Shown: positions 31,811 through 39,864, counted from the stretch's first letter. The stretch: 41,120 nucleotides of DNA from Nocardia alni (GCF_019038435.1 NZ_JAGPOX010000086.1:1-41120), one strand, 5' to 3'. The notes: a model not told the origin generated them from the letters alone. Translations and numbers: made by a program.

Positions 31811-32914
31811 TCAGCGCGACGGCCGGGTCGGATGCCGCCGATAAAAGTCCACGTGCGCGAGTGCGGCTCGTTCCCAGGTGAATTCGGCAGCCAGGGCTCG
31901 ACCGCGGTCGATGCGGCCGGAATCGGGGCGCAGCGCCCGCGCCATACCCGCGGCCATCTGCTCGTGGGTCGCGGCGTAATCGACGGTGTCCCGAAAGATT
32001 TCACGCAATACCGGTAGCTCGCGGGCGACGACCGGGACCCCGGCGGCCAGGGCCTCCATCGCGGCGAGACCGAAACCCTCCTTGATGGACAGGAATGGGA
32101 GTACGTCGGCCGCCGCCACCAGGGAGGGGAGCTGATGGTGGGCGACCGGGCCGAGCACCTCCGGGCCGATGCCGAGCTTCGCCGCCCGTTCGTCGAATCG
32201 ACGACGGTAGTCGTGGTAGTCGAAAAGCGTTTCCCCACCGGCGAAGACGAGATTCAGATCGGGATGTTCCCGGCGCAGCAGTGCGAAGGCCTCGAGCAGG
32301 TCGGTACTGCCCTTACGCGGCTCGATGCCGCCGACCGCAAGCACATACCGCCCGAGTCGCCGACGCCATTCATCGCGCGCGCCGACGATTTCGGGATCAT
32401 CGCCCGCGGCGTCGGCGAAGCGATCGTATTGCACGCCGTTGGGTATCACGGTGGGCCGCAGCCCCCATCCGGCGCACACCTCCCGCGCCACGGCTGCGGA
32501 CACGCAGATCCGCGCATAGGGCGTGATCACCGCGCGCTCGTGACAGCGGGCGAGTTCGGGCGTGGTGAAGGCGTCGAGGTGGTGGATGGTGCGGATGCAG
32601 CGGTCGACGGCATTGGCGCTGATGCAGTCCTGCGCGTGTACGATGTCGTACTCATCAGGGGTGAATGCCGCGCGTAATGCACTGATGGAACGCATGATTC
32701 GCGGTCCGACGGGTTCGCCGTCGAACGTTGCGAACGGCACTATCCGCAGGTGAACCGCGGGATCGACGGGACGGAAGAATCCGGTGTCGCCGCCGCGACC
32801 CAGGGTCCACACGGTGACCCGTGCGCCGAGCCGGGCCAGGGCCTCGGCCAGATCCAGGGTGTGCACCACCCCGCCGCGCGGTTTGGTCGAATAGGTGAGC
32901 AGTGCGACGCGCAT
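31811..32914 (-). CDS. Nit1C-associated glycosyltransferase, family 4 (MSMEG_0565-like)
   Basis: This 367-residue GT-B enzyme starts MRVALLTYSTKPRGGVVHTLDLAEALARLG, split here for description, and contains YVLAVGGIEPRKGSTDLLEAF and the nucleotide-sugar site KEGFGLAAMEALAAGVPVVARE. It matches the glycosyltransferase that travels with nitrilase clusters in mycobacteria and other bacteria. The ATG at 32914 overlaps the stop of the preceding nitrilase-like gene (TGATG), so it is the last gene of the operon. The sugar acceptor is unknown, and it is not known why a nitrilase pathway needs a glycosyltransferase. Confidence 0.88.
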   Translation of the reverse strand: MRVALLTYSTKPRGGVVHTLDLAEALARLGARVTVWTLGRGGDTGFFRPVDPAVHLRIVPFATFDGEPVGPRIMRSISALRAAFTPDEYDIVHAQDCISANAVDRCIRTIHHLDAFTTPELARCHERAVITPYARICVSAAVAREVCAGWGLRPTVIPNGVQYDRFADAAGDDPEIVGARDEWRRRLGRYVLAVGGIEPRKGSTDLLEAFALLRREHPDLNLVFAGGETLFDYHDYRRRFDERAAKLGIGPEVLGPVAHHQLPSLVAAADVLPFLSIKEGFGLAAMEALAAGVPVVARELPVLREIFRDTVDYAATHEQMAAGMARALRPDSGRIDRGRALAAEFTWERAALAHVDFYRRHPTRPSR

Positions 32915-33762
32915 CAGTGGCTCTTGTCCCGCAACAGCGTCGGATACGCCTCGACGCGCCGTTCCTCGAGATGCCGCAGCACCCGCCGCGCCCGCTCGAC
33001 CTCGGCGTCGATATCCACATCGGCGACTGCGAGGCCGCCCTTGGACCACGTCTTGGCCAGGATGTCCCCGCCGGGGCCGACGATCTTGGCCTGCCCCAGA
33101 AAGCGCAGGTTGCCGGTGATCCCGGTCTGATTCGAGGAGGCCAGTACCACCTGGTTCTCCGCGGCGCGGGCCTGATCATAGAGGTCGAACAGGCGCGACT
33201 GGCGATCGTTGGGCATCCGGGACGCGCGGTCGGTGACGCTGGCCGGCCAGGCCGACAGCGCGGCGATCGTCCGCGCGCCGTCCAGGGCGAGCACCCGCGC
33301 CGATTCGGGGAAGGTCTTGTCGTAGTCGATGAGCATGCCGAGCCGGCCGACAGGAGTGTCGAAGGCGGCGAAGCGATCTCCGGCAGCGTAGGCCAGATGC
33401 TCGCCGGCGGGCTGATGCACCTTGCGGTGGCGGCCGAGCACACCGTCGCCGGTCAGGCAGACCGCGGCGTTGTAGCGGATATCGGCGGCCCGCTCGGCAT
33501 AGCCGACGCAGACGGTCATATTCCGGGCCATGCGGCACAGCAGGCGGATCTCGGGTCCGTCCGGGTCGATGGCCTCGGGCCCGGTCGCGGGGTCCGGGTT
33601 GCGCAGATCCCCGATATATCCGCCCAGGGTGGCGTCGGGCAGCACGAGCAGATCGACGCCGTCGTCGGTCAGACGCTCGACGATGCCGCCGATTTTATCG
33701 AGCGCGCGCGAGATGCCCGCGCCGAAATGCGCTGCTACGGCTGCGATCCGGGTGGCCGTCAC
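32914..33762 (-). CDS. Nitrilase-fold protein lacking catalytic Cys and Glu
   Basis: This 282-residue carbon-nitrogen hydrolase-fold protein is a diverged paralogue of the true nitrilase two genes upstream. Blocks correspond one to one: LLVLPDATLGGY (Glu43 to Asp), HRKVHQPAGE (Lys114 kept) and LGMLIDYDKTFPE, where the catalytic Cys is Asp146. With two of the three E-K-C residues replaced it should not work as a normal nitrilase or amidase. It could be a regulatory or structural partner of the active enzyme, since nitrilases assemble as multimers, or could have a new chemistry. The GTG at 33762 gives a start equivalent to the paralogue's. It overlaps the glycosyltransferase start by one base. 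Confidence 0.85.
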   Translation of the reverse strand: MTATRIAAVAAHFGAGISRALDKIGGIVERLTDDGVDLLVLPDATLGGYIGDLRNPDPATGPEAIDPDGPEIRLLCRMARNMTVCVGYAERAADIRYNAAVCLTGDGVLGRHRKVHQPAGEHLAYAAGDRFAAFDTPVGRLGMLIDYDKTFPESARVLALDGARTIAALSAWPASVTDRASRMPNDRQSRLFDLYDQARAAENQVVLASSNQTGITGNLRFLGQAKIVGPGGDILAKTWSKGGLAVADVDIDAEVERARRVLRHLEERRVEAYPTLLRDKSH

Positions 33763-33823
33763 CGGGACACCATCCTCTGCGCGGGTTCCGGGTCGTGGCT
33801 CATGGATAGGAGTCGGTCGCCGG

Positions 33824-35083
33824 TCATGCGAATCCGGCGCGCGCCGTGACGGTTTCGGGGACGGTGACGGTGATCCGGTCGGCCAGATATTTCGCGTCAC
33901 GGGCTATCGCGGCGAAGCGGCCCGAACCCCACGTATGCAGCCACGGCAGCCCGAGAAAGTAGAGTCCCGGCGTTCCCGTGACCCCGCGGTTGTGGCACGG
34001 ATGGCCCTCGCCGTCGAAGACGCCCACCCGCAGCCAGCGATAATCGGTGCGGAACCCGGTCGACCAGATCACCGACGTGATGCCCTGGGCGGCGACGTCG
34101 ATCTCGGTGACCTCACGCTCGGGCCGCCACACCGGCCTATAGCGCGACTGCACTGGCGCGTCGATTCCCGCACGGGCGATGTACGCGTCGATGGAATCCT
34201 TGATGCTCTCGGCCACGGCGTCGGCGGCATCGAGGGACTTCTCCAGCGACGGCTCGAAATAACCCGTGCCGCTGGAGAAACCGATCATTCGCCCATACAG
34301 TGCCATACCCTCGCAGGCGAATCGGCGAAGATCGATGTCGCGTCCGCCGTCGCGGCCGGTGACGTAGTGGTTGGTGTTCTCCCGCTTACCCAGTCCGCCG
34401 GGCTGATCCTCGATGGGAATGTCGTAATGACCCATATCCTGTAGCCACGCCACACAATCCCGGCCCCGATAGAAGCGTGCCACCCGCGGTGCGCTGCCGA
34501 CCGCCAGATGCACTCTGCGGCCGGAGAGATGTAGATCTTCCGCGATCTGAGCCCCGGACTGCCCGGTGCCGACGACCAGCACGTCGCCCTCGGGAAGTGC
34601 GGCGGCGCTGCGGTATTCGGCAGAGGTGAGCTGCCGGATCCGGGCCGGAAGCCGCTCGGCGAAGCGGGGGAGCGCGGGCGTGTGGTAGCCGCCGACGGCT
34701 ACCACCGCCCGATCACAGTGCAGCGGGCCGCAGGTGGTGTCGAGATCGAAACCGCCGGAGGGCGATACGGCAAGACCTGTCACGGCGACATGTTCGCGCA
34801 CCGGCGGCGCGAACGTGTCCGCGTAGCCGCGAACCCAGGCGTATACCTCGTCGCGGGGCATGAAGCCGTGCGGGTCCGGGCCGGTGTAACGGTAGCCGGG
34901 CAGTACGCACTGCCAGTTCGGGGTGACGAGAGTGAAGTTGTCCCAGCGGGTGTCGCGCCATTCGTGGGCGATCGTATCGCGCTCGAGCACCAGGTGATCG
35001 ATGCCGCGACCGGTCAGATGCCAGCTCATCGACAGTCCGGCCTGACCGCCGCCGATCACCACGACATCGTGATGTTCAGGCAT
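33824..35083 (-). CDS. Nit1C-associated flavin-dependent oxidoreductase (MSMEG_0569-like)
   Basis: This 419-residue FMO-like flavoprotein has VVVIGGGQAGLSMSWHL (FAD), LVVGTGQSGAQIAEDLHLSG (NADPH) and the ATG-like IWSTGFRTDYRWL near the end, with GVTGTPGLYFLGLPWLHTWGSG, a family-typical C-terminus. It probably oxidises the product or precursor of the nitrilase. The ATG at 35083 overlaps the nitrilase stop by 8 bp (ATGCCTGA). A 61-bp gap separates it from the degenerate nitrilase gene. Confidence 0.9.
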   Translation of the reverse strand: MPEHHDVVVIGGGQAGLSMSWHLTGRGIDHLVLERDTIAHEWRDTRWDNFTLVTPNWQCVLPGYRYTGPDPHGFMPRDEVYAWVRGYADTFAPPVREHVAVTGLAVSPSGGFDLDTTCGPLHCDRAVVAVGGYHTPALPRFAERLPARIRQLTSAEYRSAAALPEGDVLVVGTGQSGAQIAEDLHLSGRRVHLAVGSAPRVARFYRGRDCVAWLQDMGHYDIPIEDQPGGLGKRENTNHYVTGRDGGRDIDLRRFACEGMALYGRMIGFSSGTGYFEPSLEKSLDAADAVAESIKDSIDAYIARAGIDAPVQSRYRPVWRPEREVTEIDVAAQGITSVIWSTGFRTDYRWLRVGVFDGEGHPCHNRGVTGTPGLYFLGLPWLHTWGSGRFAAIARDAKYLADRITVTVPETVTARAGFA

Positions 35084-35999
35084 GGGTGGCCGCCAATTCC
35101 CCCGGTATCGCGGGCTGCCCGACCACGCCGTGCCGTGCCACGACGCTGCCGTAGAGCTCGGGCCGCCGGTCGCGCAGGTTGTACATGCCGCCGCCGCGGG
35201 CGAGCTCGAGCGCGTGGTCGACATCCACTGTGGCACTGGCCAATCCCGGCGCAGCGCCGGTGGTGGCCAGGATGTCGCCGCCGGGGCCGACGATCTTGGC
35301 GTTGCAGACGAACCGCAGCGAACCGAAGGTGCCCGCCTGATTGGAGGCGATCCACACCACCTGGTTCTCCACCGCGCGTGCGCGGTCGAAGATGTCGAAA
35401 CGCTGGGTCCAGCGGTCGTCCTCGAGTCGTTCGGTGGTGGCGGTGCGGGCGGTCGGCCAGGCCGACAGCGATGTGATGATCTCCGCGCCGTCCAGCGCCA
35501 GGGCCCGGGCGGCTTCCGGAAATGCCTTGTCGTAGCAGATCTGCATGCCCATCCGGCCGATCGGTGTGTCGAAGGCGTGATATTCGGATCCGGCTTCGTA
35601 GCAGAGGTTTTCGCCCAGCGGTTGATGCACCTTGCGGTAGGAGGCAAGGATGCCGTCGCCGGTGAGGGTGACCGCGGCGTTGTAGCGGGCCTCGCCGTCG
35701 GCCTCGCAGAATCCCAGCGTCACCACCAGATCACCGGCCATGGCCGCGACGCGCCGAAGTTCGGGGCCGTCCAGTTCGAGCGCGGGCGGCAGGCTGCGCA
35801 GGCGACGCTGCCTGTCCTCCGCGGTCTCCGAATCGCCGCCGAGGCTGGGCAGATAGCCGCCCAAGCAGGCCTCGGGCAGGACCAGCAGCGCGGAGCCGCG
35901 GTCGCGGGCCCGCTCGATGAGGGCGGCGATGGTGCGATAGCACTGCTCCATGTCGCGACCGAATTCGGCCGCGGCCACGGAGAGGGTGAGGTCGTTCAT
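35076..35999 (-). CDS. Nit1C nitrilase
   Basis: This 307-residue nitrilase-superfamily enzyme has its triad intact: Glu43 in LLVLPEACLGGY, Lys123 in SYRKVHQPLGE and Cys155 in GMQICYDKAFPE. It is the defining gene of the Nit1C cluster, whose products are implicated in assimilating cyanide or a small nitrile as a nitrogen source in other bacteria. Both ends are translationally coupled: ATGA with the upstream GNAT-AIR gene and an 8-bp overlap with the downstream flavoprotein gene. Substrate is inferred from the family, not visible in sequence. Confidence 0.92.
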   Translation of the reverse strand: MNDLTLSVAAAEFGRDMEQCYRTIAALIERARDRGSALLVLPEACLGGYLPSLGGDSETAEDRQRRLRSLPPALELDGPELRRVAAMAGDLVVTLGFCEADGEARYNAAVTLTGDGILASYRKVHQPLGENLCYEAGSEYHAFDTPIGRMGMQICYDKAFPEAARALALDGAEIITSLSAWPTARTATTERLEDDRWTQRFDIFDRARAVENQVVWIASNQAGTFGSLRFVCNAKIVGPGGDILATTGAAPGLASATVDVDHALELARGGGMYNLRDRRPELYGSVVARHGVVGQPAIPGELAATHA

Positions 36000-37459
36000 G
36001 AGTGTCCCAATCCGGTGACGGTGCTGTGCACCGCTGTGGTGATGGTTCCGTCCGGCCAGCGCAGGCGCACGCCGGGGCTCGAGGTGAGTACGCCGCATAC
36101 CGCGGAGGTGGCCGGGCCGGGATCGGCGATCGCCGCGCCGGGCCGGTCGGCGGTCAGCATGGCGTAGCCGGGGAAGCAGGTGATCCATTGCGCGAGAGTG
36201 GCGTTCGCCGGACGCGGCAGGCTGGTCAGGTCGAGTTCGACGCCGACCCCGGACGCCTCCGCGAGCATGCCCGCGGTTCCGGCGATACCGGCCATGCTGA
36301 CATCCTTCGCGGCGGCCGGCGCGGTGGCGGCGACGAACCGGCCCAGTGCGCGGAGTTCCTCGCCGGTTCGGTGCGAGGACGAATCCCATTGGCGGCCACG
36401 GTATCCGCTGCGCCATCTGCCGCCCAGGTCGGCGGTGAGGCGCAGCTGGTCGCCGATGCGGCCGCCGCCTCCGGGCACCGGGCGCGCGGCGTGGCCCAAC
36501 GCTGTCACCGACAGCGCGGGTGGACCGATCTGGGTATGCCCGCCGAGGATGGGTACCCCCCACATGTCACTCGCCCGGGCCAGCCCGCGCAGGATCCGGG
36601 TCAGCAGCGAGCGGGTGGGCGCGGCGACCGCGTCCAGCAGTCCGGCGGGATGCGCGCCCATGGCGGCCAGGTCGTTGAGATTCACCAGCGCCGAACACCA
36701 TCCGGCCCATTCCGGATCGCGTTCGACCATGGCGGGAATGATCGCGTCGCAGGCGGCCACCAGATCGCTGCCCGGAACCGGCGCGCCATCGTCGCCCCGA
36801 AAACCCGGTCCGCCCAAGGTCATCGGCTGGCTGCCGAGCCCGTCGAGCAATATGCCCAACATGGCCTTGGTCTCCCCGACCAGGCGTTCGATCCGATCGA
36901 TCGGCCAACGCATCCGCGCATGGGGCATTCCGCCGATCTCTGTGTCGCCCAAGTGAATCCAGCCCAGCTGACCGAACAGCGGCGCATGCCGGGCCTGAAC
37001 CGTGGCCTCGAAGCGCAGGACGTCGTTGCTCTCGGCGAAGGCACACGCCGCCCGCACCAGTGCGTTACCGACGCCCTTGGTACGCGCGGCACGATCCACG
37101 ACCAACCGGCTACCGGTCCACCAGCCCATATCTTCGGCGGTAGCCGGCGCCAAGCGCACACCCCCGAGCACGGTCCCGTCCGGACTTACTGCGACCAGCA
37201 CCGTGGTGCGCGGATCATCGTCCAGATCGTCGGCGTCGCTGCCGGAGAACAGCCCCTGTTCGGCGACGAAGCTGTTCCGCCGCAGCGCGCGGTAAGCGGA
37301 CACCTGCGTGGCTGCGGCAGGATGGATCAAGAACCCGTCCCCGACCGCATGCGGATTGCCCGACAAAACGCACCGGTCCAGCCCCGGCGAAATGCCGACG
37401 GACGACAGGTGATCCAGCCAGAAGCGCTGCCCGCCAGAGAGTTCCGTGGCGATAGTCAT
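35996..37459 (-). CDS. Nit1C GNAT / AIR-synthase-like fusion (MSMEG_0567-type, Sll0786+Sll0787)
   Basis: This 487-residue protein joins two domains. Residues about 45-175 are a GNAT acyltransferase-like domain (VSAYRALRRNSFVAEQGLF, VLGGVRLAP, RLVVDRAARTKGVGNALVRAA). Residues about 190-480 resemble AIR synthase/PurM proteins (ACDAIIPAMVER, LVNLNDLAAMGAHPAGLLDAVA, MWGVPILGGHTQIG). In cyanobacteria these are separate genes; actinobacteria often fuse them. The AIR part suggests ATP-dependent phosphorylation. ATG 37459 was chosen because the family begins there. Everything upstream in the frame, and probably its ribosome site, lies in a decayed repeat array. ATGA overlap with the nitrilase gene downstream. 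Confidence 0.9.
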   Translation of the reverse strand: MTIATELSGGQRFWLDHLSSVGISPGLDRCVLSGNPHAVGDGFLIHPAAATQVSAYRALRRNSFVAEQGLFSGSDADDLDDDPRTTVLVAVSPDGTVLGGVRLAPATAEDMGWWTGSRLVVDRAARTKGVGNALVRAACAFAESNDVLRFEATVQARHAPLFGQLGWIHLGDTEIGGMPHARMRWPIDRIERLVGETKAMLGILLDGLGSQPMTLGGPGFRGDDGAPVPGSDLVAACDAIIPAMVERDPEWAGWCSALVNLNDLAAMGAHPAGLLDAVAAPTRSLLTRILRGLARASDMWGVPILGGHTQIGPPALSVTALGHAARPVPGGGGRIGDQLRLTADLGGRWRSGYRGRQWDSSSHRTGEELRALGRFVAATAPAAAKDVSMAGIAGTAGMLAEASGVGVELDLTSLPRPANATLAQWITCFPGYAMLTADRPGAAIADPGPATSAVCGVLTSSPGVRLRWPDGTITTAVHSTVTGLGHS

Positions 37460-38030
37460 AACACCCCGCCTTTCGACGTGCCCCGGACGTGCCCGTCCGG
37501 CGCAACACCGCGGCCATGTGCGGCTCCATGACCTCGAGCCACTGCGCTGACCGTCATCCCACGCCGCCACCTGCAACACGCCGCATGCGGCGGAGCCCAC
37601 TCTCTGGCCGATCCTTGACCGCCCGGCTCAGCGCGGCGGCGAGGCACGTCGTCATGTTCGCGAGCGTCGGCGGTGGCCGTCATGTGCTGCCCCGCCGTCG
37701 GCCGCGCGCCGCGCAGCCCACCTCTCACCTGGCGCTCGTCATACCAGCCTGGTGTAGCGCGGCGACCATGCGTGACATCATGTTCTCCAGCGTTTGCGAT
37801 GACTGTCATGTCGCGCTTCCGCCGCTTTCGGCGCGCTTCACGCCGCACATGTTGTGTAGCCCAGTCTTCAGCCCGGCCGTGGTCGGTGCATCGGCCGTGG
37901 GCAGCGCCAGGGTCTCGGGTATTCGCGGTGGTCCTCATGTCATGCTCCGGCTGCTTGCAGCACGCTGCATGCGCCGCATGCGGCGCAGCCTGCCTTCTGG
38001 CCGGTTCCGGTCATGCCCGCGCGGCGTAGT
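37460..38030 (-). repeat. Decayed tandem copies of the 3' end of the radical SAM gene
   Basis: The 480-bp gap between two Nit1C genes holds about four degenerate copies of the radical SAM gene's last codons (37940-38030: VAAALRRAGMTGTGQKAG then a CxxCxxC tail). Minus-strand readings give VAALHQAGMTSAR-stop-EVGCAARG, AAALSRAVKDRPESG, AAVLRRTGTSGARRKAG and AGLKTGLHNMCG, while another frame gives SAACGVLQVAA, echoing CAACGACSVLQAA. Plus-strand anchors (AGCC...) at about 37987, 37858, 37715, 37594 and 37463 show spacings of 121-143 bp. The final copy ends at the start codon of the GNAT-AIR gene. Confidence 0.7.
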
Positions 38031-39016
38031 GCGGCGGCAACTCGCAGCGTCACGTCCTGCAGGACCTGCGGTTCGGGTGCGGGGGCATGATCGACGTCGA
38101 CGGCCAGGGTGCCCGCCAGCGGTCGGAACGGGACGACGAATGGGTACACGCCCATGGTGATCAGTTCTTCTGCGCCCGCGACCAATTCGTCCGGGTCCTC
38201 GCCGAGGCCCACGAGTAGGTAGGTGGAGACCTGGTTGCGGCCGAACAGTTCGACTGCCTGTGCCCAGGCGGCGCGGTATTCGCTCAGTGGGACGGTGGAT
38301 TTGCCGGGCATCCAGCGGGCGCGTACCCGGTCGTCGAGTGATTCGACGTGGATTCCGATGGAATCCGCACCGGCACTGTGCAATTCGCGCAGGGCGTCCG
38401 GATCGGCGGGCTCGCACTGTGCCTGGATCGGCAGTGCGGGTACCGCGTGTTTGACCGCCCGTACGCATCGGGCCAGATGTCTCGCGCCACGGTCTTTCCC
38501 GGCCGAGGTGCCGGTTGTCATCACCATCTGGCGCACGCCGTCGAGCCGGACCGCGGCCTCGGCGACCTCGGCCAATTGGGCGGGGCGCTTGACCGCGATC
38601 GTGTGGCCCGCGTCCAGCGAGGCCTCGACGGCGCAGAAGCGGCAGCGTTGGTCCTCGGCGTAGCGGACGCACGTCTGCACCACGGTGGTGGCCAGTACGT
38701 CGGCCCCGTGCAGCCTGGCGATCTGTTCGTAGGCCACGCCGTCGGCGGTGCGCAGATCGTAGAAGCGGGGGCGGCGCACCGGCTCGACCGTGATCCCCAG
38801 GTCGGCGCCGTCCAGGAGCAGGCGATCCCCGCGCAGCGAATAGGGACTGTCGGCGCGCAGGGGTATGGCGGCGCCGGCGCCCCCGAGCAGCATATGACCG
38901 TCATCGCTCGGCCCGGCCCCGGCGCGGCGCTGTACGGGCACATCCGAATGCCGCTCGGAACCTCCGGCCCGGATGCCGAGTAGTGCGAGATCCACCCGTG
39001 TCGATATCTCGGTCAT
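37940..39016 (-). CDS. Nit1C radical SAM protein (MSMEG_0568-like)
   Basis: This 358-residue radical SAM enzyme has a cluster motif spaced unusually: TCVRYAEDQRCRFCAVE gives C-x8-C-x2-C instead of the classic C-x3-C-x2-C. The barrel continues with MVMTTGTSAGKDRG, CEPADPDALRELHSAGADSIGIH and VSTYLLVGLGED. It ends in a CxxCxxC tail (GCAACGACSVL), suggesting a second iron-sulfur site. The ATG at 39016 has AGGACGG upstream and follows the Sll0783-like gene by 10 bp. Its reaction in the nitrilase pathway is unknown; making or modifying the nitrile substrate is one idea. Its 3' end seeds the repeat array downstream. Confidence 0.9.
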   Translation of the reverse strand: MTEISTRVDLALLGIRAGGSERHSDVPVQRRAGAGPSDDGHMLLGGAGAAIPLRADSPYSLRGDRLLLDGADLGITVEPVRRPRFYDLRTADGVAYEQIARLHGADVLATTVVQTCVRYAEDQRCRFCAVEASLDAGHTIAVKRPAQLAEVAEAAVRLDGVRQMVMTTGTSAGKDRGARHLARCVRAVKHAVPALPIQAQCEPADPDALRELHSAGADSIGIHVESLDDRVRARWMPGKSTVPLSEYRAAWAQAVELFGRNQVSTYLLVGLGEDPDELVAGAEELITMGVYPFVVPFRPLAGTLAVDVDHAPAPEPQVLQDVTLRVAAALRRAGMTGTGQKAGCAACGACSVLQAAGA

Positions 39017-39026
39017 CGCGGCCGTC

Positions 39027-39566
39027 CTACACCTGATAGGTGGAATTGATGATCGCGCCCTTGCGCGCGTAATAGATCAGCGCGTCCTGCACATCCAGCG
39101 GATGCGCGGGAATGACGCCCTCGATGAGGTCCTCCTCGCGGGCGCCGTGCAGCGCCAGGCCGAACCGGCACGCGAACACCTTGCCGCCCTCCTTGATGAA
39201 GGTACCCACGGCATCGTTGATGTTCTGCTCACCCGGGAATCCGCTGTCTCCGGTGGTCGGAAAGCCGCGGTTGGCGATGCAGTTGATCGCACCGGGTCCG
39301 TAGAAGTAGATCGCGGATTCGAACCCCTTGCGCAGCGCCCGGGTCGCCTGCAACACCGCGACGAAGCTCACCGACGACTCGTGCGCGATACCGTGCACCA
39401 GCGTGAAATAGGTTTCCCCCGCCTCGGCTCGATAGTCCGGGAAGATCTTCGTCGACCCGTAGATATTGGTCCCCGCCGGCAGCGCGGGATGCGGAATCTC
39501 GGACAGCGACTTGGCGATGTTCTCCGCGATGGCCTTGTCGATATCGTCGGTGGTGGGTGCGGACAT
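39027..39566 (-). CDS. Nitrogen-starvation response protein (MSMEG_0572/Sll0783 family)
   Basis: This 179-residue cytosolic protein of the Sll0783 family shows SLSEIPHPALPAGTNIYGST, ETYFTLVHGIAHESSVSFVAVLQATRALRKG, split here for description, FYGPGAINCIANRGFPTTGDSGFPGEQNIND, likewise, and GKVFACRFGLALHG with Cys in a DsrE-like position. In Synechocystis the family member is strongly induced by nitrogen starvation and needed for polyhydroxybutyrate build-up. It is the first gene of the Nit1C operon here, with AGGAG seven bases before the ATG and a GlnR-type site about 80-95 bp upstream. Biochemical function unknown. Confidence 0.92.
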   Translation of the reverse strand: MSAPTTDDIDKAIAENIAKSLSEIPHPALPAGTNIYGSTKIFPDYRAEAGETYFTLVHGIAHESSVSFVAVLQATRALRKGFESAIYFYGPGAINCIANRGFPTTGDSGFPGEQNINDAVGTFIKEGGKVFACRFGLALHGAREEDLIEGVIPAHPLDVQDALIYYARKGAIINSTYQV

Positions 39567-39644
39567 GATTCATCTCCTGCGAATACTGAAGGTGAGACGG
39601 CCCATTCGCCGGCTCGTGCGATGAATCAAGTGGACTCCGGAACT

Positions 39645-39660
39645 GTTTCCGATTGGTCAC
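39645..39660 (-). promoter_or_regulatory. GlnR-type binding site upstream of the Nit1C operon
   Basis: On the minus strand the sequence reads GTGAC-CAATCG-GAAAC, an exact match to the actinobacterial GlnR a/b half-site pattern gTnAC-N6-GaAAc, 79-94 bp upstream of the start codon of the first Nit1C gene. GlnR is the global nitrogen regulator, and the cluster belongs to a nitrogen-starvation family. One such 10-base match can occur by chance in a genome; the location makes it credible. The rest of 39567-39960 holds no gene. Confidence 0.5.
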
Positions 39661-39864
39661 ATCCGGAAGAAGACGGGGTTGCCGGACCTTCACCATGATT
39701 CCGATCTCTGCTGGCAGTCGAATACGTTGTACGGCAATGTGATCCGACTCTTCGAGTGAACTTTCCGCGGATGCCGACCGTGTGTTCGATAGCGTCGACG
39801 TAATCGACGTCCAGGGCATTTCGAAACACGGTTAACATGAGCCCGGCCTGTCGCACGACGATCG

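Noticed and set aside
37456..37938. Minus-strand 160-codon frame in the Nit1C gap (MTVIANAGEHD-like repeats)
   Set aside because: It reads the decayed radical SAM array in the wrong frame; copies in the parental frame contain stops.
37460..38030. CRISPR-like array
   Set aside because: Units are long, degenerate and contiguous with the end of a gene, without short identical repeats and unique spacers; no cas genes are nearby.
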